Positions 1 to 8,661 of a stretch of 64,000 bases of DNA are shown here, piece by piece (position 1 is the stretch's first letter; the number at the start of each line of letters is the position of its first letter). The notes under the pieces were generated by a model that was not told the DNA's origin, did not search any database, and was given only the letters and a program-made list of their open reading frames with translations. Position numbers and translations under genes: made by a program. Source of the DNA: Streptomyces cellulosae (GTDB taxonomy: Bacteria; Actinomycetota; Actinomycetes; Streptomycetales; Streptomycetaceae). The stretch is from NCBI GenBank assembly GCA_014655195.1, contig BNBH01000006.1, forward strand, positions 244,096 through 308,095, written 5' to 3'.

Positions 1-1204
1 ACTCGGCGGCGTTCGGTCCTGGATGCGAATCAGGGCCTTGAGCAGCTACTTCTCGCGTAGTGCGGTCGGTCCCCACGCCTCCGGCGTCCCCCTGTGAGGC
101 TTCCGGGTCGGTGGGACCGGTCCCCGGGACCCCACCTGTGGCTGGAACCTCGGTCCCCACCCTGGTCCCCGCGTTCTCGCCCCCGGTCCCCGCGCCATCC
201 GACGCCTTAGAGTCCGCAATCTTGGGGACCGGTCTCCTCGGGGCGCTCGGTCCCCGGTCCCTGTACGACCCGTGGGGGCCGGGGGGATCGGCTGCGGGGA
301 CCGGCGCCGTCGAGGCCGGATGCGGGGGGACGGCGGCTGCCCTCGCGGTGATGTGCGCCGGGGACCAGGGCGAGGGAAGCGGGACCGTGGCGAGCGCGAG
401 TGCGTGCCGGCGCGCGGCGAGCTGGTCGAGCAGCTGTGCGCGCTGGCGGGCGTCGGTCCCGACCGAGGCCCTGCCGACCGCCTTCGACAGGCGCCGCGTC
501 AGCCGCCGGCCGCGTCGGCTCTGCTGCTGCTCGGGTGTGCGTTCGGCGAGGCGGACGGCGAGGGCGACTGCGCGGGCGGTGGCCCGGTCCCGGGTGATCT
601 GTGCGGCGTCGCGGTCGCGTGCGGCGATCCCGAGGCGGGACAGCAGCCGCTCGCGTGCTTCCCGCCCCAGGACGGCGATCAGTCCGTGGGAGGCGGCACC
701 CGGGGTGCGCAGGCGCAGCTCGATCCCCATGGCGAGGTGCCACAGCATCGCCGCCATGACCGGCCCGACGAAGGCCCTTACCGTGCCGCCGATAGGACCG
801 CTCTCGGCATAGGCGGGGATCACCTGCACTCCGGTGATCACCCAGACCAACGTGCCCGGAAGGCCGGGGGCGCCCTCGGTGGCCAGGTTCTGCCGTGCCA
901 TTAGCGCCGTCGCGAAGAGCGCCAGCTCGGCTGCGGCGAACATGCCGGCCCGCTCGGCGGTGCCGGCCATGTCGAGGTAGTCGGCGGCGAACCGCCAGCT
1001 CGTGTCCGCGGAGTAGCAAGTACAGCCGAGGGCGGCAAGAGCAGCGACCTTGACCGCCGGACCGCTGAGACGTTTCTGCGGGCGCGCGCCCCGGCGCCGG
1101 ATCGTCCAGGCGGTCAGCACCAGCACGACGGCGGCAGGCACCACGGCGGCGAGGAGGAGAGAGAGGTCCGGAGCGGCGCCGAGGGACAGGAAGGGGTGGG
1201 TCAT
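1..1204 (-). CDS. DUF2637-like multi-pass membrane protein, 3' end off the window
   Basis: An open frame starts at the ATG complementary to 1202-1204 and stays open to the window edge (over 400 codons). The ATG overlaps the stop of the upstream WhiB-like gene (ATGA), so the two are translationally coupled. Residues about 10-30, 45-65, 75-100 and 115-160 are hydrophobic, and the segment ending HLAMGIELRLR is typical of DUF2637-type proteins of Streptomyces integrating plasmids. The C-terminal third is Pro/Gly/Thr-rich, driven by many GGTCCCC repeats in the DNA. The family is often next to plasmid transfer or spread genes, but its role is not established. The frame is clear; the family call is moderate. 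Confidence 0.7.
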   Translation of the reverse strand, partial: MTHPFLSLGAAPDLSLLLAAVVPAAVVLVLTAWTIRRRGARPQKRLSGPAVKVAALAALGCTCYSADTSWRFAADYLDMAGTAERAGMFAAAELALFATALMARQNLATEGAPGLPGTLVWVITGVQVIPAYAESGPIGGTVRAFVGPVMAAMLWHLAMGIELRLRTPGAASHGLIAVLGREARERLLSRLGIAARDRDAAQITRDRATARAVALAVRLAERTPEQQQSRRGRRLTRRLSKAVGRASVGTDARQRAQLLDQLAARRHALALATVPLPSPWSPAHITARAAAVPPHPASTAPVPAADPPGPHGSYRDRGPSAPRRPVPKIADSKASDGAGTGGENAGTRVGTEVPATGGVPGTGPTDPEASQGDAGGVGTDRTTREVAAQGPDSHPGPNAAE

Positions 1205-1845
1205 GCGGCCTTTCCGAGAGAGGCGTGCGCCGGAGTCGACGCTGCCGGGCGGGCTGCTGGCTGCTGTATGCCGGGTGCTGAGGCGGGCGGGGGGCCGCTT
1301 GCTGCTGGGGCGGTCTTCTTCCGCTTCTTCTTGGGCCGCGGCACGCCATAGGTGCGGTCGCGGTCGAACACCTTGTTGGCCGCCTGCCGGAGCAGGTCAC
1401 GGGCGTGCTTGTGGCTGATCTGCAGGGCGGTGGCGAGCCGGTCGGGCCGCCAGCCGCGTACGTAGGCGTGGTCGATGACGACCTGCCGCTCGGCCTCGGT
1501 CAGATGCACGTCGCGTCCCAGGAAGAAGGACGTGACGCGTCGGTAGTCGAGGCGCTGGTGCAGTCCGTCGTGCCAGGGACGCCGCTCGGCCTCGGTGAGG
1601 CCACCCCAGATGCCCTCCTTGAGAACGTTTTCCAGGGCGAAGTTGAGGCAGTCGCTGCGTACCGGGCACCAGCCGCACAGCTCCTTCGCCTCGGCTATGG
1701 CTTCGTGGTCCCGCGGGAGCGGGAAGAAGACGGCGTCAGCGTCCTCGACGTCCATGCCGTGGCACGCTCCCTGGGTGTGCCAGCTGGTGTCTCCGATGCT
1801 GCGCAGGCCGGTGGCCGGCGCGTCGTGGGTGGTGATGTGACGCAA
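1201..1845 (-). CDS. WhiB-family iron-sulfur regulator
   Basis: WhiB-like proteins hold a 4Fe-4S cluster and modulate transcription with sigma factors. The four-cysteine signature is visible (ACHG, then ELCGWC, then SDCLNF), followed by the GIWGGLT turn. The C-terminal half adds a helix-turn-helix-like segment (DRLATALQISHKHARDLL) and a basic tail PKKKRKK, so at about 214 residues it is longer than most WhiB proteins. I chose the TTG at 1843-1845 because GGAG lies 7 nt upstream and the first cysteine follows about 25 residues later. The longer frame to 1938 is Pro/Arg-rich and lacks a ribosome site. It belongs to the same minus-strand run as its neighbours. WhiB copies are common on actinobacterial plasmids and phages. 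Confidence 0.85.
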   Translation of the reverse strand: MRHITTHDAPATGLRSIGDTSWHTQGACHGMDVEDADAVFFPLPRDHEAIAEAKELCGWCPVRSDCLNFALENVLKEGIWGGLTEAERRPWHDGLHQRLDYRRVTSFFLGRDVHLTEAERQVVIDHAYVRGWRPDRLATALQISHKHARDLLRQAANKVFDRDRTYGVPRPKKKRKKTAPAASGPPPASAPGIQQPAARPAASTPAHASLGKAA

Positions 1846-1999
1846 GGGTGGTCTCCGATGTGCTGCCGCGTCGGCCGGCTGGGCGGGCGCTGGGCGCGGC
1901 GTCGGGTGCCGGCTACGGCGCGCGGGCGTGCGCCGCATCCGGGGCGGGACGGTGATGTTGGGGTGGCGGTGCGCCGGGAGGCACGCGCCGATGCGCCGG

Positions 2000-2716
2000 T
2001 CAGGCCAGCGCGGGCTGCTGGACCTGCTCGCTCTGCTGGGTCTGCTGGGCGGCGGCGAGGTCGACGCGGCCGGGGTGCGGGGTGGCGCGCGGGGCGGTCG
2101 TGCGTACGCCGTCGTCGGGACCGATCCGGCGGCGACGACACGGCTCGCCGGGCTGGGCCAGGCACCACTCGCACTTGACGCTCAGGGCGTCGGGCAGTCC
2201 CTGCGCGACGGCGGCCTCGCGGGCTGCGCGGGCGGGCCGGTAGGGGGCGAGGGCGGCGCGGGCGGCGGGCGGTATGCAGGAGCCGATCTGCCGCAGCCTC
2301 GCCTCCAGCCTCGGGTCGATCCGGGCGCGACCGCTGGTGATGGCTCTGGCCTGGGCGGGCTGCGCGGTGCCGGCGGCGACGGCGCGGCGGGTGCCGACCA
2401 GCTCGGCGGTCCAGGCTGCTTGGTCGTCCGGGTCGGCGGACGGCGTGGGATCGGAGTGCCGGGCCAGGCGGTCGCGCCGGTAGCTCTCCCAGGGGCGGGC
2501 CACGTCCGCGGGCAGGATCTGGTACGGCGAGACTCGGATGTGCTGTCGGGCGGCGACGCGGGCGTCCCAGCCGTGCGGAGTGGCCATCGGCACGTCGCCG
2601 AGCAGCTCGTGCCACTGGGCGAGCTGGTCGCGTGCCTCGCCCTGGTCGGTGCGGATGGTGCGGGGGTCGAGTCGGCCGATGTAGGCCAGCAGGGCGGCGA
2701 TTTCGCGGCGGTCCAC
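2000..2716 (-). CDS. Zinc-binding-domain protein of plasmid/ICE type
   Basis: This 238-residue protein is mostly helical and charged. It ends with a compact motif CEWC..PGEPCR followed by THPGR-like residues, which matches the small zinc-binding domain found near the C-terminus of many Streptomyces phage and plasmid proteins. The start is the GTG at 2714-2716, with a GGAG ribosome site that lies inside the last codons of the upstream gene, so the pair is coupled. The middle carries a short motif, HIRVSPYQILPADVARPW, that I do not recognise. Function is unknown; a nucleic-acid role is an inference from the zinc motif and the context. Confidence 0.65.
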   Translation of the reverse strand: MDRREIAALLAYIGRLDPRTIRTDQGEARDQLAQWHELLGDVPMATPHGWDARVAARQHIRVSPYQILPADVARPWESYRRDRLARHSDPTPSADPDDQAAWTAELVGTRRAVAAGTAQPAQARAITSGRARIDPRLEARLRQIGSCIPPAARAALAPYRPARAAREAAVAQGLPDALSVKCEWCLAQPGEPCRRRRIGPDDGVRTTAPRATPHPGRVDLAAAQQTQQSEQVQQPALA

Positions 2717-2718
2717 GG

Positions 2719-3606
2719 CTACTGCTCCGTTCCGGTCGGCTCGTTCAGGGCGGCGAGGAGGGCGGCGGTGTGGGCCTCTGCCCGCGTCATGCCGCCGGGT
2801 TGGCCGGGACCCGTGCCGGGCACGGCGTAGAGGTTCGGGCGGCCAGGGGGGTGCTCCCGGGCGACCCAGGAGCGCCAGTCGGCAGCCCAGGCAGCCGCCG
2901 GCCTCGGCTTGAAGCCGGCCCGGTGGGCACGCCACTTCGCGTCGGCCGCCTGCAGGCCCTGCTCGCCGAGGCGGTCGAGGTGTCCCTGCTGGCGGGCCCA
3001 GGTGTGGGTGGCTGGGTCGACCTGCCACTCGGCAGCCGAGAGGACGGCAGCACCACCACTGCTGTACCTCCGGTTCAAATCCGGTTCACTACGGTTCTGT
3101 GTGCCGGTTTCCGGTACATCGCTGTGCCGGTTTCCGGTACGTCGAGGTGCCGGTTTCCGTCGGGACCTGCCGGATTCCGGTACTGCCGGTTTCCGGGCCC
3201 TCGCAGGGGATTCCGGCACCTCACGCGGCCGGATGTTGTAGCGCCGCAGGGCCGAGATCCGGAGCGCCGGGGTGGCCTCGGTCCTCTCCGCCGGCGTCTG
3301 GTCGGGGTCCTCGTCGTCCACGGTCTCTGCCAGTGCCTTGGCGGCGAGGGGGAGGCGGTAGACGGTGCTGCGCTGCGGGCCGGTGAGGTCGTCAAGCTGC
3401 TCCAGCTCACCGGCGTCGACCAGACGGTCGATGGCTTCGCGGACCGTGGAGACGGAGGCGCGGGCGCGCTTGGCCAGGCTCGACAGCGAGGCCCAGGAAA
3501 CGCACTGCTTGTCGCCTACCCGGTCGGCGATGGACAGCAGGACCAGACGCGCTGTCCCCCGGCTGCAGCTGTGCTCCCACACCCAGTCGCGGGCTTCGCT
3601 GCTCAT
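2719..3606 (-). CDS. Winged-helix protein, possible replication initiator
   Basis: Residues about 15-85 form a HTH_36-like winged helix (GTARLVLLSIAD, SLSSLAKRARASVSTVREAIDRLVDAGEL, then a YRLP wing). Such domains occur in phage and plasmid replication proteins as well as in regulators. The middle (about 135-185) is low-complexity and is encoded by the iteron-like repeats at 3102-3197. The C-terminal part is rich in Trp and Ala (AAWAADWRSWVAREHPPG). The ATG at 3606 has AGGAG 6 nt upstream. It is the first gene of the minus-strand run with the zinc protein, WhiB and DUF2637-like genes. A replication role is inferred from the domain plus the internal repeats, and a plain regulator remains possible. 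Confidence 0.65.
   Translation of the reverse strand: MSSEARDWVWEHSCSRGTARLVLLSIADRVGDKQCVSWASLSSLAKRARASVSTVREAIDRLVDAGELEQLDDLTGPQRSTVYRLPLAAKALAETVDDEDPDQTPAERTEATPALRISALRRYNIRPREVPESPARARKPAVPESGRSRRKPAPRRTGNRHSDVPETGTQNRSEPDLNRRYSSGGAAVLSAAEWQVDPATHTWARQQGHLDRLGEQGLQAADAKWRAHRAGFKPRPAAAWAADWRSWVAREHPPGRPNLYAVPGTGPGQPGGMTRAEAHTAALLAALNEPTGTEQ
3102..3197. repeat. Iteron-like direct repeats inside the winged-helix gene
   Basis: The motif TGCCGGTTTCCGGTAC, or a close variant, begins at 3102, 3125, 3148, 3168 and 3184. The first three copies are spaced exactly 23 bp apart. Shorter CGGTTC units precede it from 3071. Repeats of this spacing inside or next to a DNA-binding protein gene are a feature of iteron-type plasmid origins. 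Confidence 0.6.
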
Positions 3607-4487
3607 CGGCAGCTCCTGACGAGCGGGCGGGTCCCGCGGCTAGGCGGGGCCATGATGGTGCGGTCCGGCTCGGGGCGCTGAGGCGCCGAGGCGGAGGTGG
3701 CTGCCGCGCAGGCCAGGCGGAAGGGCCTTTTGCGCAGGGCAGGAGGCATGCGATACTCCCCTTTGCAGTGTTGCCACGCTGAAGCGCCGCTTGGAAGGAC
3801 TCAGCGTGGTGATGGTGGGCAATCTCCCGTCCTTGCCGGGGCGGGTGTGCCACTTAGCGTTCGGCGTCCGTGAGTTACCGCTCTCGGGCGCCGTCGCTGT
3901 TTGTGGACCTTCGCGGTCCGGTCCGTCGTCGTGGTCTCCTCACGTCCGTCGCGGCAGGCGGGCTGCCCGGGGACGACGAACATACGCACGGACCCGTGTC
4001 AAGATCCAGACTTGGTTCTTAAACTCTGTACTGGTTGCAGAGAGTCACCGGGTGATCGTGTGCCGCAAGTGTCCGTACGGCGCGACCTGGGACGCACCCA
4101 CGCGTCGAAGCGCACCGTTGCCGCGGTTGCCTCGAACGCCGAGAGCGTGCCATTGTGTCCGAATTGGAACGGGTGTCTGTTATTCCCCGCAGTGGAAATG
4201 CGGGGTGGACGGGGTGCTTTCACTGCCGCCTCCACGCTTTCCGGTCGAAGATAAAATCCTGCATGCCAGACGTGACCTATGTCGCTGACTGAATGTGGCT
4301 TGCGCCACGCCACCCGGCATACTCCTGCCGGTAGAAACGGACAGGCCGACCTGAAACAGGCGGTACGCGTCACACGGAAACGTGCTGGTGAGGAAGAACT
4401 TTCCATAGAGTGGATCAGCTCGTCAACTCACGTTTATCGCGGGGTAGGGTGCTTGAAGTGACGACGAAGTCCACCCAGGAAAGGATC
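3607..4487. other. Divergent intergenic region, no convincing gene
   Basis: This 880-bp stretch separates the minus-strand run from the plus-strand XRE operon. Short frames here lack ribosome sites and recognisable protein. It contains a 9-bp stem CCACGCTGA (3774-3782) and TCAGCGTGG (3801-3809), and a locally AT-richer patch at about 4005-4040. Promoters for both directions presumably lie here. Confidence 0.5.
4422..4450 (+). promoter_or_regulatory. Candidate promoter of the XRE operon
   Basis: GTCAAC (4422-4427) and TAGGGT (4445-4450) are separated by 17 bp. A GTG at 4458 lies 7 nt beyond the -10-like box and would be nearly leaderless. The better ribosome site is at the ATG at 4488. Confidence 0.35.
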
Positions 4488-4928
4488 ATGAAAGACTCGA
4501 CCGAAGGCCAGGTGAGCCCCAAGGGGCTCATGGACCGACTAAACCGCTTGTTCGACACAGTGCACCCGCCCGACCGCGGCCCCTTCAGCAACGCCGAGGT
4601 GGCCGAACTCATGGAGAAGCGCGGGCTGGGCAAACTGTCGGCCCAGTACCTCTGGCTCCTGCGGACCGGGCAGCGCGATAACCCGACGAAGCGTCACCTC
4701 GAAGCGCTAGCAGGGTTTTTCGGCGTGAACCCCGCATACTGGTTCGACGACGCCGTCGCCGAAAAGACCGTGCAGGAACTTGAGTTGCTCGCACTGCTTC
4801 GCGACACGAAGATCAAAAACGTGCTCCTTCGCCTGTCCGACGTTTCCGCAGACGGAAAGGATGCCGTCCTAGGAATCGTCGAGAGCGTACGAAAATCCGA
4901 GGGGTTGCCACCCTCAACTGGCTCTTAA
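4488..4928 (+). CDS. XRE-family helix-turn-helix regulator
   Basis: This 146-residue protein has one Cro/C1-type helix-turn-helix over about residues 20-80 (SNAEVAELMEKRG, QYLWLLRTGQRDNPTKRHLEALAGFFGVNPAYWFD). The C-terminal helical tail (ELELLALLRDTKIKNVLLRLSDVS) is common in Streptomyces regulators paired with a metallopeptidase. The ATG at 4488 has AGGAAAGG just upstream; an in-frame GTG at 4458 is the alternative. It heads an operon with the ImmA/IrrE-like protease and the membrane protein. By analogy with ImmR/ImmA and DdrO/IrrE, the next gene may cleave or antagonise it, but that is inference. Confidence 0.85.
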   Translation: MKDSTEGQVSPKGLMDRLNRLFDTVHPPDRGPFSNAEVAELMEKRGLGKLSAQYLWLLRTGQRDNPTKRHLEALAGFFGVNPAYWFDDAVAEKTVQELELLALLRDTKIKNVLLRLSDVSADGKDAVLGIVESVRKSEGLPPSTGS

Positions 4929-4963
4929 AACGGCCGCGTTCAGTAAGTGATCAAGGAAAAGCA

Positions 4964-5476
4964 ATGTGGTCCGCACGTAGGCTGCGCCGGCCTGACCTCT
5001 TGGCCGAGCTGCAGCTCCCGCACGTCACCAATATCCGCGACCTCAGCGACGAGGTCTCACGCCGCACGGGACGGAAGGTGGTCCTGGAGGCCCGTGAGCA
5101 GGCGCCCTCCGTGTGCGGGGCATGCGCCGTCACGGAGAGTGCCTTCCACGTGTACTACGACCCGCGGACCAGCTCCCTGCACCAGGACCACATCATCGCC
5201 CACGAGTTCAGCCACCTGCTGCTCGGCCACCACAAGAACCGCCCGGCGTCCGCGCTCTCCTCAACGATCTTCACCAGCGTGGGCTCGGCCACCGTCGAGA
5301 TGATGCTGGGCCGTACCAAGTACGACGAGGACGAGGAGCGGGACACCGAACTCCTCGCCTCGTTGATCCAGCGCCGGATCATCGACCGGTGGCTGCGCAG
5401 CGACGAGTCCTCCGGAGACGAAGTGCAGGACCGGGTCACGCACACGCTGCTGCGCCGACGGGAGGCCCGGCCGTGA
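4964..5476 (+). CDS. ImmA/IrrE-like zinc metallopeptidase
   Basis: This 170-residue protein belongs to the M78-like group that cleaves XRE repressors. The catalytic motif HEFSHLLLGHH is visible at about residues 75-85, preceded by a conserved helix-forming QDHIIA. The N-terminus has a positively charged helix instead of a signal peptide, so it should be cytosolic. It follows the XRE gene by 35 bp and overlaps the next gene by 4 bp (GTGA). Such protease-regulator pairs control mobile elements or stress responses. A conserved aspartate/glutamate ligand downstream (DEDEERDTELLASL) fits the family. Confidence 0.8.
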   Translation: MWSARRLRRPDLLAELQLPHVTNIRDLSDEVSRRTGRKVVLEAREQAPSVCGACAVTESAFHVYYDPRTSSLHQDHIIAHEFSHLLLGHHKNRPASALSSTIFTSVGSATVEMMLGRTKYDEDEERDTELLASLIQRRIIDRWLRSDESSGDEVQDRVTHTLLRRREARP

Positions 5477-6681
5477 AGGACCTGCTCCACCCGATCAGCC
5501 TCGTCGTCGCCACGCTCGGCTTCCTCTGCTTGCTGCGGGACGTGCCGACCCGCCGCCGAGACCCCGCCTTCACCGCGCTGGCCGCCGTCTTCCTGCTGTC
5601 AGGGCTGTCGTTCCTGTTCTCCATCACACTGATGTGGCAGTACCTCGACCATGTCCTGGGCGTGGTGAACCTCTCCGTACCCCTGGCGATGGGGTGCGTG
5701 GTCGCGCTGCTCGCCTGCCAGCAGATCGTCCTCACCTACTGGGGATCACCCCCCGAAGTTGCCCGCAGGAGGGCACGGGAGTGGCTAGCCGCAGGCTTCG
5801 CTGTGATCGCAGGGCTGCTGGTGCTGTTCGCCCTGCTGACGCCGAACGCGCCGCGACCGATCAACTTCACGCTGTACTACGCGCATGATGGCTGGTACGC
5901 CGCGTATCTCACCCTGTACGTCACGGCCTACACCATCGGTGAACTGTCCCTAGCCCGTGCCTGCTGGCGCCTGGCCCACCGCAGCACACGCGGGTCCGTC
6001 CGTATCGGCCTGCGCATCGTCGCCCTCGGCGCGACCGTCACTCTCGGATACAGCGCCGTGCGCATCGGGAACGTGATCGCCGGTGCCTTCAACGCGTCGC
6101 TCGCAGAGTGGGAGGGCTTCGCGTGGACCTGCGGCGATGTCGGCGCCATGCTCACGCTCATCGGCTGGCTAGTGCCCACCATCAACGATCAGGCTCAGAG
6201 CCTCCAGTACCGGATCAAGCAATACCGCAGCTACTACGGCCTACGCCCCCTGTGGCTGGCGTTCTACAGCGAGGCGCCCGAGATCGCACTGCCGATCGAC
6301 CGAGTCGACCCGGCCCAGAGGCGCCGCTTCCGCAGCATCTCGATCCGGCTCTACCGCCGAGCAGTCGAGATCAGAGACGGACGGTTCGTGATCCGTCAGT
6401 ACCTTGATGCCGCAGTCCGCGAAGCCAGCGAAGCCCGCCACCGGGCCCGAGGGCTTCACGGAGAAGAGCTGTCCGCGGCCGTCACCGCCGACCAGATCCT
6501 CGCCGGAATCGCCGCCCGGGCAGCCGGTACCCGCCCGGAGACCGATCAGCTCACCGAGTTCGCCGACTCCGAACGCCAGACCAGCAGGCCCATGGACGAC
6601 ATCGACGCTCTCCTCGACGTCGCGCGCCACCTGCCCCGCCAGCCCGCACGAGCCCCCCACCTTGAGCAGGTCTCTGCATGA
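5473..6681 (+). CDS. MAB_1171c-like seven-helix membrane protein
   Basis: The first 230 residues contain about seven hydrophobic helices, beginning directly at the N-terminus (HPISLVVATLGFLCLL). The remaining 170 residues are soluble and helical (RRFRSISIRLYRRAVEIRDG, REASEARHRARG). The pattern matches the MAB_1171c-type family that recurs next to XRE and M78 genes in Streptomyces. The GTG start at 5473 overlaps the stop of the protease gene, and its own stop overlaps the start of the amidase, so all three are coupled. The molecular role is unknown; a membrane sensor signalling to the protease and regulator is my inference. Confidence 0.75.
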   Translation: MKDLLHPISLVVATLGFLCLLRDVPTRRRDPAFTALAAVFLLSGLSFLFSITLMWQYLDHVLGVVNLSVPLAMGCVVALLACQQIVLTYWGSPPEVARRRAREWLAAGFAVIAGLLVLFALLTPNAPRPINFTLYYAHDGWYAAYLTLYVTAYTIGELSLARACWRLAHRSTRGSVRIGLRIVALGATVTLGYSAVRIGNVIAGAFNASLAEWEGFAWTCGDVGAMLTLIGWLVPTINDQAQSLQYRIKQYRSYYGLRPLWLAFYSEAPEIALPIDRVDPAQRRRFRSISIRLYRRAVEIRDGRFVIRQYLDAAVREASEARHRARGLHGEELSAAVTADQILAGIAARAAGTRPETDQLTEFADSERQTSRPMDDIDALLDVARHLPRQPARAPHLEQVSA

Positions 6682-8126
6682 CGACCGACCTCACACACCA
6701 GCCCGCCCACGTCCAGCTCCAGGCCCTGGATCGCCGCGAGATCTCCAGCCGCGAACTGCTCGACCTCCACCTGGCGCAGATCGACGCCAGCCAGATCAAC
6801 GCTGTCGTCACCCGCGACGACAGCGCTGCCCGAGCCGTCGCACACGCAGCCGACGAACGCCGCGCCCGCAACGAGAGCACCGGCATCCTCGACGGCCTTC
6901 CCCTCACGATCAAGGACAGCTTCGAGACGGCCGGCCTGCGCACCACCAGCGGTGCCGAAGACCTCGCCGATCACGTTCCCGCACACGACGCCGTCGCCGT
7001 CGCCCGGCTCCGCCACCAAGGCGCCGTCATCATGGGCAAGACCAATACCCCGGCGTACTGCCAAGACCTGCACACCGACAACGTCCTGTTCGGTCCCACG
7101 CTTAACCCGCATGACCCCAAGCGCACTACCGGCGGCTCCTCCGGCGGCCCCGCCGCAGCAGTCGCCGCCCGTCTGACCCCCGCCGACCTCGGCAGCGACC
7201 TCGCCGGCTCCCTGCGGCTCCCCGCCCACTACTGCGGTGTCTACGGCCTGCGCCCCACGCAGGGACTCATCCCAGCCCGCGGCCACGTCCCTCGCCCGCC
7301 GGGGTGGATCACCAGCAGCGACATGGTCACCCCCGGCCCCCTGGCCCGCCACCCCCGAGACCTCGACCTGCTCCTCGCCGCACTGACGACACCGTCACCC
7401 GACGAGAACAACCCCTGGAGCGTCACGCTGCCCACAGTGCAACGCCCAATCGGCCAGCTCCGCGTGGCAGTGTGGGCCGACGACGCGAGCTGCTCAGTCG
7501 ACCGCAACACCGCCGATGCTCTCGCCACCGTCGAACGGACGCTGACCTCCGCCGGCGCGAGTGTCCGCCACACCACGGGGCCGGTCGGCTTCGCTGACTC
7601 TCTGCGCCTCTTCGAGCAGCTCCTCTACGCCACCACGACCGCAGCCACCGACGACGACGCTAGCGCCGCCGAACTCGCCGCTGCCCGTGACCTGCACACG
7701 GACGATGCGAGCCCTCGAGCCGCCTTCCTCCGCCACCGAACGCAGACACACCGTGTCTGGCTCCGCGCCAACGAGGAGCGCCACCGCCTCCGGCAGACGT
7801 GGCACCGGTTCTTCGCCGACGCCCAGCACGACGTCCTCATTACGCCCGCCGCTCCTACGGCGGCGATCCCGGCCGGGAGCCGCTCTCTCGTGGTCGACGG
7901 CGTTGAGCGGAGCTTCTTCGACCAGACCGGCTGGGCCAACCTGACCAGCCACGTCGGTCTGCCCAGCCTGGTCATGCCTGCTGCGCGTAGCGCCGATGGC
8001 CTCCCGATCGGTGTGCAGCTGGTAGGACCGGCCTATTCTGAGCGGTCCTTGCTCGTGATGGCCGAGCACCTGGCGCCTCTGCTCGGCGGGACGGCCGGGG
8101 GCGTCATCGGATCATGGAGCGGATGA
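6678..8126 (+). CDS. Amidase-signature hydrolase
   Basis: This 482-residue enzyme has the amidase-signature triad: the lysine in LTIKDSFETAG, the cis-serine in GGSSGGPAAAV, and the nucleophile in GSDLAGSLRLPAHYCGVYGLRPT. The ATG overlaps the upstream stop (ATGA). The C-terminal third keeps the family motifs (GWANLTSHVGLPSLVMPA, LPIGVQLVGP). Substrate cannot be told from the sequence; the family includes aryl and fatty amide hydrolases and GatA-like proteins. It ends convergently over 23 bp with the kinase gene on the other strand. Confidence 0.85.
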   Translation: MTTDLTHQPAHVQLQALDRREISSRELLDLHLAQIDASQINAVVTRDDSAARAVAHAADERRARNESTGILDGLPLTIKDSFETAGLRTTSGAEDLADHVPAHDAVAVARLRHQGAVIMGKTNTPAYCQDLHTDNVLFGPTLNPHDPKRTTGGSSGGPAAAVAARLTPADLGSDLAGSLRLPAHYCGVYGLRPTQGLIPARGHVPRPPGWITSSDMVTPGPLARHPRDLDLLLAALTTPSPDENNPWSVTLPTVQRPIGQLRVAVWADDASCSVDRNTADALATVERTLTSAGASVRHTTGPVGFADSLRLFEQLLYATTTAATDDDASAAELAAARDLHTDDASPRAAFLRHRTQTHRVWLRANEERHRLRQTWHRFFADAQHDVLITPAAPTAAIPAGSRSLVVDGVERSFFDQTGWANLTSHVGLPSLVMPAARSADGLPIGVQLVGPAYSERSLLVMAEHLAPLLGGTAGGVIGSWSG

Positions 8127-8622
8127 CCTCTGCGTCGCCGTTGTAGGTGATGACGGCACCTTCATCGTCGGTAGGCGGTTCGAACCGAGCGAAGAAGTCG
8201 TCCAAGGCTTCGGGAGTCACGTTCAAGGCATTGGCGTCCTTGCGCTGATTGCGCGCGGCGAGGCGCCGCAGGAGCTCCTCCCTGGAGGCTGGCAGGTAGA
8301 TGAGCAGCGGGAGTCCGCCCGCGGCCTGGACTGTCTTCTTCCATTCCTCGCGATCGGAACGACGCCACAGGCCGTGATCGAGGACGACGGCACGGCCCGC
8401 GCGCAGGTGCTCCGTGAGCTGCGCACGTACGGTCTCGACCGCAGGAGCCTCGCGCTCGAAATACCCGTGCTCGGGGTAGTCGACCCCATACCGGCCGTGG
8501 AGGCGGTGGACCTCCTCGTCAACGCTGAGGCGAACAAGGCCCATCGCGGCGAGGGCCTGTGCAAGGTGCGTCTTGCCGGAGCCGGTGATTCCGATGAGCA
8601 GGACGGCGGTCGGCTTGCTCAC
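8104..8622 (-). CDS. Small P-loop kinase-like protein
   Basis: This 172-residue protein has a Walker A motif GITGSGKTHLA at its N-terminus, an aspartate in LSVDEEVHRLHG, and a hydrophobic strand with VVLDHGLWRR. This resembles small nucleoside or antibiotic kinases of the AAA_33 group, including zeta-toxin and chloramphenicol-phosphotransferase relatives. It is in the same direction as the VanX-like and NUDIX genes upstream. The GTG start has GGGAG about 9 nt before it. The substrate is unknown. With so many phosphate-hydrolysing neighbours, a small-molecule kinase is plausible. Confidence 0.75.
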   Translation of the reverse strand: MSKPTAVLLIGITGSGKTHLAQALAAMGLVRLSVDEEVHRLHGRYGVDYPEHGYFEREAPAVETVRAQLTEHLRAGRAVVLDHGLWRRSDREEWKKTVQAAGGLPLLIYLPASREELLRRLAARNQRKDANALNVTPEALDDFFARFEPPTDDEGAVITYNGDAEVIRSMIR

Positions 8623-8661
8623 GATGTCGCGCTCCCTCGCGGTACTGCTGATAGCTGCTGC

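Noticed and set aside
60..812. Plus-strand frames in the first kilobase
   Set aside because: They are Arg/Ala/Gly-rich shadows of the long minus-strand DUF2637-like frame, which has a coupled start and real hydrophobic helices.
3774..3809. Small RNA or terminator at the 9-bp stem
   Set aside because: The loop is 18 nt and no U-tract or promoter is evident, so I only note it as an inverted repeat.
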